This document shows, one piece after another, positions 50,770 to 60,060 of a stretch of DNA of 64,000 nt (within the stretch, counting starts at the first letter, position 1; each line of letters opens with the position of its first letter). The position numbers and the translations under genes were made by a program. Origin of the DNA: Arthrobacter sp. zg-Y238 (GTDB lineage: Bacteria; Actinomycetota; Actinomycetes; Actinomycetales; Micrococcaceae); contig NZ_JANFLU010000011.1 in assembly GCF_024385525.1 (NCBI RefSeq), positions 434,001-498,000 on the forward strand, given 5' to 3'. The notes below the pieces were generated by a model. That model ran no database searches. It was not told the DNA's origin and saw nothing but the letters and a program-made list of their open reading frames with translations.

Positions 50770-51918
50770 GTGGCAAGTTCACTCGCAAGGCGTGGGATAA
50801 AGCTCGTTGGCCAGGCAACCGTTATGGTGTGCCTCCTGCTCGGCATGGTTGCCTTTGTCGGTGCCAGCAAGTCGGTGGTGCTGACCGTCGACGGTCAGAG
50901 CCAGGAGGTGCAGACCTTCGACGGCACCGTTGCCGAGGTACTGGAACAGGCCGATGTGGCCGTAACCTCCGCTGATCGGGTGACGCCGGAGCCGTCGGCA
51001 ACCCTGGAGGACGGCGCCGCCATCGAAGTCCAGCGGGCCCTCGCGGTGGACGTCGTGCTGGATGGAAAGGGAACCACGGTCCACACCACCGGCGAGACCG
51101 TCGAGGACCTGGTCTCGGAGCTGCGGGTGGCCACCAACTCCGCCGTCTCCGCCCCGATGGATACCTCTCTCGACGGGCTGGACGGCAGGATTTCGATCTC
51201 CACTCCCAAGACGGTGTTCGTCACCGTGGACGGGAAAACCCACGAACGCAGCTCCACAGCGGCAACCGTGCGGGACCTGCTGAAGGAATCAGGGGTGCAG
51301 CTCGGTGCCGCGGACCAGATCTCGGCTCCGCGCAGTGCGGGCCTGGTGGACGGCATGGGCCTGAAGGTCACGCGTGTTTCCGCCGGCGTTGAGGAAACCG
51401 TCACGGAACCGGTGCCGTTTACCAGCACCGAGGTTCCCAATGCGGACCTGTTGGAAGGCGAGAAGAAGGTCACCACTGCCGGAGTGGACGGGGAACGGTC
51501 CCGTGTCTTCTCGGTCACCCGCGTAGACGGCAAGGAAGTCGGCCGTACGCTCGTGAAGGAAAGCGTCACCAAGGAACCCGTAGCCGAAGCCGTGGCCAAG
51601 GGCACCAAGAAGCGCCCGGAAGCCAAGCCCGCAACCGGTTCGGGTAGCGGCGGCGGCGGTGAGGCACCCGCCTCCGGAACCTGGGCTGCCCTGGCGCAGT
51701 GTGAATCCGGCGGCAACTGGCACATCAACAACGGCAACGGCTATTACGGCGGCCTGCAGTTCAGCTCCAGCAGCTGGCTGGGTGCCGGCGGCGGCGACTA
51801 CGCTCCCGTTGCCAGCGAAGCCACCCCGGAGCAGCAGATCGCGGTAGCCGAGAAGCTGCGGGCCAACGGCGGATGGGGCCACTGGCCGTCCTGCGCCTCG
51901 AAGCTCGGCCTGCTCTAA
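50770..51918 (+). CDS. rpfB: Resuscitation-promoting factor (RpfB-type transglycosylase)
   Basis: A 382-residue secreted or anchored peptidoglycan hydrolase that wakes dormant cells. In order: signal/anchor helix (about 12-33), three DUF348 repeats each starting like VVLTVDGQ (about 36-200), a G5 domain (about 205-285), a Gly/Ser linker, and the Rpf lysozyme-like domain with catalytic E312 in QCESGGNWH. This is the complete RpfB layout. GTG 50770 is chosen because it gives a normal signal segment; an ATG at 50587 would translate the leader hairpins. The usual rpfB-ksgA-ispE order is broken by an opposite-strand regulator gene. Confidence 0.92.
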   Translation: MASSLARRGIKLVGQATVMVCLLLGMVAFVGASKSVVLTVDGQSQEVQTFDGTVAEVLEQADVAVTSADRVTPEPSATLEDGAAIEVQRALAVDVVLDGKGTTVHTTGETVEDLVSELRVATNSAVSAPMDTSLDGLDGRISISTPKTVFVTVDGKTHERSSTAATVRDLLKESGVQLGAADQISAPRSAGLVDGMGLKVTRVSAGVEETVTEPVPFTSTEVPNADLLEGEKKVTTAGVDGERSRVFSVTRVDGKEVGRTLVKESVTKEPVAEAVAKGTKKRPEAKPATGSGSGGGGEAPASGTWAALAQCESGGNWHINNGNGYYGGLQFSSSSWLGAGGGDYAPVASEATPEQQIAVAEKLRANGGWGHWPSCASKLGLL

Positions 51919-51949
51919 CCCAGGCCTGCTCAACTCCGGCCGCCCTGCC

Positions 51950-53164
51950 TCACCCGGCTGCCATCTCGTGGGCCAGGGCAGCCGCGTGTGCTGCGCGGTC
52001 CTTGGCTCCGGCCGAGCGGAAGCGCTGTTCGCTATCTGTCAGATAGACGGATCCGGCGTCGGGCATGCCGGTTCGTGCCAAGGCCAGCCCGAGGTGAAGG
52101 GCCAGCTCGCCCGAGTCCTGAGGAGAGAGCTCGCTCCGGTGGGCGTACACGCCGGAGAGCATCCAGACGGCCCTCGTATGTTCGCCGTTGAGGTCCAGCC
52201 AGATGCCCCGGCTGTGATCCGCTTCCAGCCGTTCGGGACCGTACAGTCCGACCGCCGACATTGCCGCTTCGGCGTGCTCTATGCAGGTCAGCGTCTCGTT
52301 GTCGTGGATGCCCGCCCCGAGCCGCATGGCAGCGGTGGCGTTATTGAAGCGGGCCCACAGCTCGACGTCGACGCCCGGCTCCAGGAGGTCCGCAGCAAGA
52401 CGGTGGTGCATTAGCCCGGTGTGGATGTCCCCGCGGCGAAAGGCCACGGTGCCCACTGCCCAGCGGGCTTTACCCTCGATTTGCCGGCCAACCCCCGTCT
52501 CCAGCAACGGCAGCACCAGGGTGCGGCAGTATGCCCAGGCCTCGTTCAGTCCGCCCGCCTCGGCCAGCGTGGTGACCAGCGTCCCGCACGCTTCAAGGAA
52601 AGCCCCTGCGCCGAGCCTGGATTCCTGCACCCGTTCTACGGCCCTGCGGGCATGTGCCACGGCGGAACCTAGTTCCCCGGTGCCCTGGTAGGCGGTGGCG
52701 AGCAGCATTTCCGCCTGTGCCTTGAGGTCGGGGTACTCCGCAGCCAGGGAATGGCGGGCCAGCAGGGACGCCTTTCCGATGCAGTCCCGGTAGGCGTGCG
52801 TGGTGCAAAGGCAGCGGGCTGTCAGATAGGTCATATCCCACCAGGACCGCGGATACCCCTGCGCCAGTGCCGCATCCGCGGCGTCACCCGCCAGTGAGCA
52901 TGCCGCGCCGTAGTCGCGCTCATCCAGCGCCTGGCGGGCACTGAGTTCCAGGAACAAGGCCGTTTGTTTCCCTGCCCGGTCCGTGGCGGCGCCCGAGGCC
53001 AGGCGGTCGGAGAGCAGGCTGACCGCACCCGGAACGGGTTCTCTCCGCCCGGCTTCCAAAAGCGAGATCTCACGGGGCCGAAAGGTCCCGTCTCCCAGCT
53101 GAGCCTGCGTCAGGTTTAGCTCCTGCCGCGCCGAACGCAGCTTTTCACCGAATGATTTGCCCAT
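51950..53164 (-). CDS. XRE-type HTH regulator with TPR-like helical repeats
   Basis: A 404-residue protein. Residues 5-45 form a helix-turn-helix of XRE type (LRSARQELNLTQAQLGDGTF, then REISLLEAGRREP). The rest is a helical repeat region rich in AxxxAxxLG-like patterns of TPR character (AEMLLATAYQGTGELGSAVAH, later ALHLGLALARTGMPDAGS). Such proteins often sense a peptide or partner protein. No signal gene is seen nearby. It lies convergent to rpf and divergent from ksgA, placed between genes that are adjacent in relatives. Confidence 0.85.
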   Translation of the reverse strand: MGKSFGEKLRSARQELNLTQAQLGDGTFRPREISLLEAGRREPVPGAVSLLSDRLASGAATDRAGKQTALFLELSARQALDERDYGAACSLAGDAADAALAQGYPRSWWDMTYLTARCLCTTHAYRDCIGKASLLARHSLAAEYPDLKAQAEMLLATAYQGTGELGSAVAHARRAVERVQESRLGAGAFLEACGTLVTTLAEAGGLNEAWAYCRTLVLPLLETGVGRQIEGKARWAVGTVAFRRGDIHTGLMHHRLAADLLEPGVDVELWARFNNATAAMRLGAGIHDNETLTCIEHAEAAMSAVGLYGPERLEADHSRGIWLDLNGEHTRAVWMLSGVYAHRSELSPQDSGELALHLGLALARTGMPDAGSVYLTDSEQRFRSAGAKDRAAHAAALAHEMAAG

Positions 53165-53414
53165 CGTTCATACCGCCGATCCGCGGGTGCGGCACACTGT
53201 TACCGGTGCCGGCAATGCGCTCGATGCTACCGGCCGAAACCGGCCGTCGGCAGAGCACTCCGCGCTTATGGAGGGCAAAACGGCGAACTCGATTTCCCCA
53301 CCTCCGAGACGCACCACTCGAGCAGCGGGAAGACGGTCCGGGGGAGTGAACCGGACGGCCGCGCAGGCCCGCACCCGGCGCCGGCGGCCGCGCCCGCTCG
53401 GCTAGTATTACTGG

Positions 53415-54299
53415 GTGAGAGAATCCGAACCCGCCCCCCGAACACCTGTTCCCGCACTCCTCGGTGCCTCGGATATCCGGGCGCTGGCAGAGGAACTCGG
53501 AGTCCGCCCCACCAAGACCCTCGGCCAGAACTTCGTTATTGACGGAAACACCATCCGCCGGATTGTGGCTGCGGCCGACCTCGCTCCGGAGGAGACCGTG
53601 CTGGAGGTTGGGCCCGGCCTCGGCTCATTGACCCTCGGACTCCTTGACGCCGTCGAGTCGGTGGTGGCCGTGGAGATCGATCCCGTCCTTGCCGGCAAAT
53701 TGCCGTCCACGGTTGCGCAGCGGCGTCCGGAAGCGGCCGGCCGGCTGCACGTGGTGCTTGGCGACGGCATGCGGATCACCGAACTGCCCAAGGAACCGAC
53801 CGCACTGGTAGCCAACCTGCCCTACAACGTGGCCGTCCCCGTGGTGCTGCACCTGCTGGAGCATTTCCCGTCCCTGCAGCACGGCCTGGTCATGGTCCAG
53901 GACGAAGTGGCGGACCGGATGGCCGCCAAACCCGGTTCCAAGACCTACGGGGTGCCGTCGGTGAAAGCCGCCTGGTACGCGCAGATGCGCAAGGCCGGCG
54001 TGATCGGCATGAACGTGTTCTGGCCCGCTCCGAAGATTGCCTCCGGGCTGGTCGGGTTCGTCCGGCACGAACCGCCGCAGACGCGTGCCACCCGTGAAGA
54101 GGTCTTCGCAGTTATCGACGCCGCCTTCGCGCAGCGCCGCAAGACGCTGCGCGCCGCCCTGGCCGGATGGGCCGGCAGCCCCGCCGAGGCGGAGAAGGCA
54201 CTGCGCGCTGCGGGAGTGGATCCCAGTGCCCGCGGCGAGGTCCTGGACATCACGGCGTTTGCCCGGATCGCCGAGGCGCGGAAGCCGCTCATTGCCTGA
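53415..54299 (+). CDS. ksgA: 16S rRNA (adenine1518/1519-N6)-dimethyltransferase
   Basis: A 294-residue SAM enzyme dimethylating A1518 and A1519 in the 16S rRNA 3' hairpin late in 30S assembly. Motifs: [35 protein letters not shown], and the catalytic [12 protein letters not shown] start. The ispE ATG follows after 13 bases, so the two remain an operon even though rpf is now separated. Confidence 0.95.
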   Translation: MRESEPAPRTPVPALLGASDIRALAEELGVRPTKTLGQNFVIDGNTIRRIVAAADLAPEETVLEVGPGLGSLTLGLLDAVESVVAVEIDPVLAGKLPSTVAQRRPEAAGRLHVVLGDGMRITELPKEPTALVANLPYNVAVPVVLHLLEHFPSLQHGLVMVQDEVADRMAAKPGSKTYGVPSVKAAWYAQMRKAGVIGMNVFWPAPKIASGLVGFVRHEPPQTRATREEVFAVIDAAFAQRRKTLRAALAGWAGSPAEAEKALRAAGVDPSARGEVLDITAFARIAEARKPLIA

Positions 54300-54312
54300 G
54301 GAAAAGGAAACC

Positions 54313-55269
54313 ATGGCCGCACCGCGCTCCGTCACCGTCCGGACCCCGGGCAAGATCAACGTGTCCCTGAAGGTGGGACCGCTGCGTCCGGACGGCTACC
54401 ACAGTGTGGCCAGCGTCTACCTGGCAGTGTCCCTCTTCGAGGAGGTAACGGCCACGGCGCTGGAAACGGATGAGATCCAGCTGACGCTCAGCGATCCCGA
54501 CGGGCGCCTTCCGCAGGAAGGCATACCTCTGGACGGGAACAACCTGGCTGCCCGTGCCGCCCGGGCAGTGGCGTCCAGGGCCGGCCTGGCGCAGGCAGGC
54601 GTGCACCTGCACATCACCAAACGGGTGCCGGTGGCCGGCGGCATGGGGGGCGGCTCCGCGGACGCCGCAGCCGCGCTTCTCGCCTGCAATGAGCTCTGGA
54701 ACGCGGGACTGACGCCGGCTGAACTGGCCGACCTGGCTGCCGGGCTCGGGGCCGATGTGCCGTTCGCCCTCCTCGGCGGTGCTGCTGCCGGGCTCGGCGT
54801 GGGGGACCGGCTCACCCCGGTACCGGCACCGCACCGGCTGCACTGGGTCCTCGTTCCGGCACCCTACGGGCTTTCCACCCCGCAGGTTTATGCCGCCGTC
54901 GACCGCCTCCGCAGCGGGACCGACGTCGCCGAGCCCACGGAAGTGGACCCGGTGATCCTTGCCGCCCTGGCGGACGGGAACACCTCCGCACTGGCGGGCG
55001 TTCTAGTCAATGACCTGCAGCCGGCGGCCTTGGAGCTTGCACCCGGACTTCGGACCGTTCTTGAGGCGGGGACCCGGCTCGGCGCCCTCGCCGGCGTGGT
55101 TTCCGGTTCCGGCCCCACTCTGGCCTTTCTGGCGGCGGATGAAGCCGCTGCCTCCGCCCTGGCCGCCGCTCTGCGCACCGAAGGCCACTCGGCCCTGGCC
55201 GTTTACGGGCCAGCCGAGGGTGCCGTCACGGCTGCCGACACCACCGCACATCAGACGTACAGAAAGTAG
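54313..55269 (+). CDS. ispE: 4-(cytidine 5'-diphospho)-2-C-methyl-D-erythritol kinase
   Basis: A 318-residue GHMP kinase of the MEP pathway to isoprenoids. N-terminal TPGKINVSLKVGPLRPDGYH, the ATP loop PVAGGMGGGSADAAAAL, and the C-terminal GVVSGSGPTLAFL motif are intact. ATG preceded by AAAAGGAAA. Its product feeds the prenyl donors used by envelope enzymes such as the cis-prenyltransferase in this window. The ABC-F gene follows after six bases. Confidence 0.95.
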   Translation: MAAPRSVTVRTPGKINVSLKVGPLRPDGYHSVASVYLAVSLFEEVTATALETDEIQLTLSDPDGRLPQEGIPLDGNNLAARAARAVASRAGLAQAGVHLHITKRVPVAGGMGGGSADAAAALLACNELWNAGLTPAELADLAAGLGADVPFALLGGAAAGLGVGDRLTPVPAPHRLHWVLVPAPYGLSTPQVYAAVDRLRSGTDVAEPTEVDPVILAALADGNTSALAGVLVNDLQPAALELAPGLRTVLEAGTRLGALAGVVSGSGPTLAFLAADEAAASALAAALRTEGHSALAVYGPAEGAVTAADTTAHQTYRK

Positions 55270-55275
55270 TACCGA

Positions 55276-57171
55276 TTGGCACACCTGCTTGGTGCTGAAA
55301 ACCTCAGCATTTCCTTTGGCACGCGCACCATCCTCGACGGCGTTTCGCTCGGTCTCGAGGAAGGCGACCGGATCGGCATGGTCGGCCGCAACGGCGACGG
55401 CAAGTCGACCCTGATGAGCCTGCTGGCCGAACGGCAGAGGCCCGACGACGGCCGCGTGACCCGCCGTCGGGATGTCACCGTGGGCTATCTGGACCAGACG
55501 GACGTCCTGGACGGGGACCTGACCGTCGGCCAGGCCATCGTCGGCGACGCGGCGGACTACGAATGGGCGTCCAACGCACGGATCCGCGACGTGATGAGCG
55601 GCCTGGTGCAGGAAGTGGACTGGAACGCGCAGGTCTCTTCGCTGTCCGGCGGGCAGAAGCGCCGCGTGGCGCTGGCCAAGCTGCTCACGGGCGACGACGA
55701 CGTCATCATGCTGGACGAGCCCACCAACCACCTCGACGTCGAAGGCGTGGCCTGGCTGGCCCGGCACCTGAAGCAGCGCTGGCGCCCTTCCGACGGCGGC
55801 CTGCTGGTGGTCACCCACGACCGCTGGTTCCTGGACGAAATCTGCACCCGGACCTGGGAGGTCCATGACGCGATGGTGGATCCGTTCGACGGCGGGTACG
55901 CCGCCTACGTGCTGGCCCGCGCCGAGCGTGACCGGATGGCATCAGTGGTGGAAGGCAAGCGCCAGCAGCTGGTTAAGAAGGAACTGGCCTGGCTGCGCCG
56001 CGGTGCCCCGGCCCGTACTGCCAAGCCCAAGTTCCGCATCGAGGCCGCAAACAACCTGATTGCGGACGTCCCCGAACCCCGCGACACACTGTCCCTGAAC
56101 AAGATGGCCACCGCGCGCCTGGGCAAGGACGTCCTGGACCTGGAGAACGTCTCCCTGACGCTCGGCGACACCAACCTGTTCCGCAACATCACCCTGCGCC
56201 TCGCGCCGGGGGAGCGGCTGGGCCTGGTGGGCGTCAACGGCGCAGGCAAGACCACCCTGCTCCGCCTGCTGAACGGTGACATTGAGCCTACGTCCGGCCG
56301 GCTCAAGCGCGGCAAGACCGTGCAGACCGCCGTGCTGTCGCAGGAAGTGAAGGAACTGGATGAGGTCGCGGACCAGCGGGTCATCGAGGTCATTGAAAAC
56401 GAGAAGCGGGTCTTCAACGTGGGCGGCCGCGAGCTGTCCGCCGGCCAGCTCGTGGAGCAGCTTGGCTTCAGCGCCCAGCGGCAGTGGACCCCTGTCCGTG
56501 AGCTTTCCGGCGGTGAACGGCGCCGGCTGCAGCTGCTGCGCCTGCTGGTGGGGGAGCCGAATGTGCTGATGCTCGACGAACCGACCAATGACCTGGACAC
56601 CGACACGCTGGCTGCCGTCGAGGATGTGCTGGACGGCTGGCCCGGCACGCTCGTGGTGGTCTCCCACGACCGCTACCTCCTGGAACGGGTCACCGACCAC
56701 CAGATGGCACTCCTCGGCGACGGGAAGCTGCGCGGCCTGCCCGGCGGCGTGGACCAGTACCTGCAGCTGCGCGGCGAAGCCCTGGCCGCCAACTCGTCTG
56801 CCTCCACCGCTGCCCGCGGCTCGTCCCAGGCGGCGCGCGCCGCTGCGGCCGGGGCCTCGCGTCCCGGCGGCTCTTCCACGGCTGCTTCAGCCGGCACGCC
56901 GGGTGGAACGACGACGGCGCTGGCCGGCTCCGGTGCGACCGAAGCTGAAAAGCGGGCGGCCAAGAAGGACCTCACCCGGATCGAGCGGCAGTTGAGCAAG
57001 CTCACCGCACAGGCCGAAAAAATCAACGCCCAGATGAACGACGCCACCCAGAAGGCCGGCGGCGCCGACTTTGAACTCATCGGCGAGCTCAACGCCAAGC
57101 TGCAGGCCGTTGCGGCCGAGCAGGAGGAACTGGAAAGGGAGTGGCTCGAGGCTTCGGAGATTCTCGAGTAG
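55276..57171 (+). CDS. ABC-F family ATP-binding protein (Uup-like)
   Basis: A 631-residue soluble protein with two ATP-binding cassettes and no membrane domain. First cassette: GRNGDGKST, LSGGQKRRVALAK, MLDEPTNHLD. Second: GVNGAGKTT, LSGGERRRLQLLRL, MLDEPTNDLD. The C-terminal region after an Ala/Ser/Gly linker is a coiled coil (RIERQLSKLTAQAEKINAQM) as in Uup. ABC-F proteins act on ribosomes or, for Uup, on DNA/ribosome-linked processes. TTG start, close to ispE, so probably same operon. Confidence 0.92.
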   Translation: MAHLLGAENLSISFGTRTILDGVSLGLEEGDRIGMVGRNGDGKSTLMSLLAERQRPDDGRVTRRRDVTVGYLDQTDVLDGDLTVGQAIVGDAADYEWASNARIRDVMSGLVQEVDWNAQVSSLSGGQKRRVALAKLLTGDDDVIMLDEPTNHLDVEGVAWLARHLKQRWRPSDGGLLVVTHDRWFLDEICTRTWEVHDAMVDPFDGGYAAYVLARAERDRMASVVEGKRQQLVKKELAWLRRGAPARTAKPKFRIEAANNLIADVPEPRDTLSLNKMATARLGKDVLDLENVSLTLGDTNLFRNITLRLAPGERLGLVGVNGAGKTTLLRLLNGDIEPTSGRLKRGKTVQTAVLSQEVKELDEVADQRVIEVIENEKRVFNVGGRELSAGQLVEQLGFSAQRQWTPVRELSGGERRRLQLLRLLVGEPNVLMLDEPTNDLDTDTLAAVEDVLDGWPGTLVVVSHDRYLLERVTDHQMALLGDGKLRGLPGGVDQYLQLRGEALAANSSASTAARGSSQAARAAAAGASRPGGSSTAASAGTPGGTTTALAGSGATEAEKRAAKKDLTRIERQLSKLTAQAEKINAQMNDATQKAGGADFELIGELNAKLQAVAAEQEELEREWLEASEILE

Positions 57172-57194
57172 GAACCGCTGCCCTCCAGCGGCAG

Positions 57195-58274
57195 CTAGCC
57201 CAGCAGGCGCGGCAGGATGTGCGTGCTCAGCAGCGGCGAGAGATCGGTGCGTTCCGCGGCGGCCGCGGGTGCCGTCCAGAGCAGTTCCTCGATCTCCGCC
57301 GCGGCGGCGGGCTGCGGGCCGTCCGCGGGAAGGGTCCAGGCAAACAGGCCGGCGTCAATGAAGGTGTTTTCCTCATTCGCCGCCGGACCGTACCAGCGGC
57401 CCAGATCCTCGAGATCGGCGGCTGCTACGGCAAGTCCGAGTTCCTCGCCCACCTCCCGGGCCGCTGCTTCCGCAAAGGTCTCCCCGGGCTCGAGCTTTCC
57501 GCCGGGCTGCATAAAGCGCGAGGTGCCGCGCTTGCGCACCAGGAGGATCCGGCCGGCGTCGTCGTGCACCAGGACAGCCGAAAGCCGAAGGACCGCCGGG
57601 GCCGGACCGCCGTAGCCGGCCTCCGGTATGGCAGAGCCGGCGGGCATGTGGGACAGCCGGGGATCCTTCTGCAGGCCGGCCAGGCCGTTCCAGGAAAGGT
57701 TCACCAGATGCGCCGCCACGGTGGCCTTATCCGGCGTACGGGTGTCCAGCCACCACTGGCCGGTCATGGCAACCATGCCCACCAGCATCTGCGCGTACAT
57801 CCCGCCCACCTCGGCGCTCAGGCCGCGGCTGCCGAATTCCTTGGACAGGATGTGTTCCACGTGGCGGGTGATCCGGGACAGCAGGGTGGAAAACGTCCCC
57901 TCGGGCTGCGACGGCGGCGCGTCCCGGGTAAGGATCCGGAAACCGTCGGTGTGGTTCTCGATGTAGTCCAGCAAGGCGTAGGCGGCCCGTTCGAGCAGCA
58001 CCCGGGGGCCGGCGTCGGCGCTAAGCGATTCGGTCATCACTTCGAGCAGGCGGCGGAACTCAATGTCCACCACCTCCGTGTAGAGGCCTTCCTTGGAACC
58101 GAAATGCTCGTAGACCACCGGTTTGGAAACACCCGCTGCAGCGGCAATCTCCTCGATGGTTGCGCCGTCGAGGCCGCGCAGGGCAAACAGCCCGCGTGCC
58201 ACCTCGATCAGCTGGGCGCGGCGCTGGACGCCGGTCATACGCAGGCGTGTGCCGCCGGCGGAAGTCTTTACCAC
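57195..58274 (-). CDS. TetR-family regulator fused to a NUDIX hydrolase
   Basis: One open frame of 359 residues joins two domains. Residues 1-205 are a TetR regulator (VQRRAQLIEVARGLFALRG, HTH ATIEEIAAAAGVSKPVVYEH, about 38-58, and a full ligand domain ending LSWNGLAGLQKDPRL). Residues about 225-359 are a NUDIX hydrolase with an intact box at 259-281 (GKLEPGETFAEAAA...REVGEELGL). The junction is a short Pro/Gly/Ala linker with an internal Met (M210, 57645-57647) that could be an old or still used start; no ribosome site precedes it closely. TetR alone is found at this place in relatives (Rv1019). A GTG and an ATG twelve codons on are both possible starts. Confidence 0.88.
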   Translation of the reverse strand: MVKTSAGGTRLRMTGVQRRAQLIEVARGLFALRGLDGATIEEIAAAAGVSKPVVYEHFGSKEGLYTEVVDIEFRRLLEVMTESLSADAGPRVLLERAAYALLDYIENHTDGFRILTRDAPPSQPEGTFSTLLSRITRHVEHILSKEFGSRGLSAEVGGMYAQMLVGMVAMTGQWWLDTRTPDKATVAAHLVNLSWNGLAGLQKDPRLSHMPAGSAIPEAGYGGPAPAVLRLSAVLVHDDAGRILLVRKRGTSRFMQPGGKLEPGETFAEAAAREVGEELGLAVAAADLEDLGRWYGPAANEENTFIDAGLFAWTLPADGPQPAAAAEIEELLWTAPAAAAERTDLSPLLSTHILPRLLG

Positions 58275-58400
58275 CGGACCAGTCTACCCATGCACCCCTG
58301 CCGGTTCGGCGGCAACGCCGCACCTGGGGACTCAACTCGCGAACGCATCGGCTCCCGTGGCAGACTAAACTCTTGTGTGCGCGGCAAGCCGCGCACATGA

Positions 58401-58471
58401 TCCGCCCTGGTGTAATGGCAGCACCCCGGCCTTTGGAGCCGTGGAGTATAGGTTCGAATCCTATGGGCGGA
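58401..58471 (+). tRNA. tRNA-Gln(TTG)
   Basis: Cloverleaf with perfect acceptor stem (TCCGCCC/GGGCGGA), D-loop GTGTAATGGCAGCAC, anticodon loop CTTTGGA giving TTG, and T arm AGGTTCGAATCCT. The outermost anticodon-stem pair is C-T, a mismatch. No CCA is encoded. It lies just before glmU. Confidence 0.93.
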
Positions 58472-58548
58472 ACGCTGCGCAGCGGACCTGTGAAGGACTG
58501 CCGCGGAGCCGATCTACGCCGGCCGTACCACCGAGGAGCGCCATTTTC

Positions 58549-60060
58549 GTGACCACCAGCGATGTCCGAACCAACGAGGCCTCCACCGGCGCTTTGTCCG
58601 CGGTGATTGTCCTTGCAGCCGGCGCCGGGACGCGGATGAAGTCCCGGACCCCGAAAATCCTGCATCAAGTGGGCGGCATCTCGATGCTTGGCCATGCACT
58701 TGCCGCAGCCTCCGCGCTGCACCCCCGCTTCCTGGCCGTCGTGGTGCGCCATGAACGTGACCTTGTCGCCGCGCATGCCGCCGAACAGGCCCCCGGGGCC
58801 GTCATCGTTGACCAGGACGAGGTTCCCGGCACCGGCCGCGCGGTCCAGGTGGCACTCTCTGCCCTGGACGCCGCCGCCCGGCTCGAAGGCACCGTGGTAG
58901 TCACCTACGGGGACACCCCGCTGCTCGAAGCACAGACACTCCGCAACCTGGTGGCCGTACACGAAACGGACGGCAACGCCGTGACCGTCCTGACCGCGCG
59001 GCTTGCGGACCCGACGGGCTACGGACGCGTTCTGCGGGCAGAAGACGGCACCGTGACCGGAATCGTGGAGCACAAGGACGCCACCGATGAGCAGCGTGCC
59101 GTAAACGAGATCAACTCCGGCATCTATGCCTTCGACGCCGCGGTGCTGCGCAGCGCACTGGAATCGGTGACCACCTCCAACTCCCAGGGCGAGATGTACC
59201 TGACCGACGTCCTGGGCATCGCCCGCGCGGCGGGTGGACGGATCAGCGCCGTAGTCACCGACGACACCTGGCAGGTGGAAGGCGTAAATGACCGCGTCCA
59301 GCTCGCTGCCCTCAACGCAGAACACAACCGACGCAACCTGAACCGGTGGATGCGCGCCGGCGTCACCGTCGTGGATCCGGCCACCACGTGGATCGACTCG
59401 ACAGTGACCCTCGCTGAAGACGTCACTGTCCTGCCGGGCACGCAGCTGCACGGTTCCACCAGGATTGCCCGGGACGCCGTCGTCGGACCGGATACCACGC
59501 TGACCAACGTCACCGTGGGCGAGGGTGCTTCGGTGGTGCGGACCCACGGCAGTGATGCCGTCCTGGGTGCCGGAACCAGCGTGGGACCGTTCGCGTACCT
59601 GCGCCCCGGAACAGTGCTGGGTGCCAAGGGCAAGATCGGCACCTTCGTGGAAACCAAGAACGCCGACATCGGTGCCGGGTCCAAGGTTCCCCACCTTTCC
59701 TATGTGGGGGATGCCACCATCGGCGAGCAGTCGAACATCGGTGCGGCCTCGGTTTTCGTGAACTATGACGGCGTCAACAAGCACCACACGACCATCGGTT
59801 CGCACGTGCGCATGGGCAGCGACAACATGTACGTGGCACCCGTCACGGTGGGCGACGGAGCGTACAGTGGAGCCGGAACGGTGATCCGCAAGGATGTCCC
59901 CGCCGGTGCCCTGGCGATCAATGTGGCGCCTCAGCGCAACCTCGACGGCTGGGTGCTGGATAAGCGCCCCGGCACGGCCGCCGCTGCAGCCGCCGCGGCT
60001 TCCGCCACCAACACTTCTTCCTCCGAAACTGAATCCCCCACGCGAGAAAGCGATCATTAA
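58549..60060 (+). CDS. glmU: Bifunctional UDP-GlcNAc pyrophosphorylase / GlcN-1-P acetyltransferase
   Basis: A 503-residue enzyme making UDP-GlcNAc for peptidoglycan. The N-terminal uridyltransferase has LAAGAGTRMKSRTPKILH and YGDTPLLE; the C-terminal left-handed beta-helix acetyltransferase (about 255-465) contains GPFAYLRPGTVLGAKGKIG, ETKNADIG and the catalytic NYDGVNKHHT. A low-complexity Ala/Ser tail of about 35 residues ends the chain. GTG start with GAGGAGCG eight bases upstream. The stop overlaps the prs ATG by one base (TAATG). Confidence 0.95.
   Translation: MTTSDVRTNEASTGALSAVIVLAAGAGTRMKSRTPKILHQVGGISMLGHALAAASALHPRFLAVVVRHERDLVAAHAAEQAPGAVIVDQDEVPGTGRAVQVALSALDAAARLEGTVVVTYGDTPLLEAQTLRNLVAVHETDGNAVTVLTARLADPTGYGRVLRAEDGTVTGIVEHKDATDEQRAVNEINSGIYAFDAAVLRSALESVTTSNSQGEMYLTDVLGIARAAGGRISAVVTDDTWQVEGVNDRVQLAALNAEHNRRNLNRWMRAGVTVVDPATTWIDSTVTLAEDVTVLPGTQLHGSTRIARDAVVGPDTTLTNVTVGEGASVVRTHGSDAVLGAGTSVGPFAYLRPGTVLGAKGKIGTFVETKNADIGAGSKVPHLSYVGDATIGEQSNIGAASVFVNYDGVNKHHTTIGSHVRMGSDNMYVAPVTVGDGAYSGAGTVIRKDVPAGALAINVAPQRNLDGWVLDKRPGTAAAAAAAASATNTSSSETESPTRESDH

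Noticed and set aside
58375-58548. Upstream in-frame start for glmU through tRNA-Gln
   Set aside because: It would translate the tRNA; GTG 58549 has an ideal ribosome site.
58060-60057. Long antisense frame (665 codons) opposite glmU and tRNA-Gln
   Set aside because: It runs through the tRNA and into the TetR region; glmU is complete with all its motifs.
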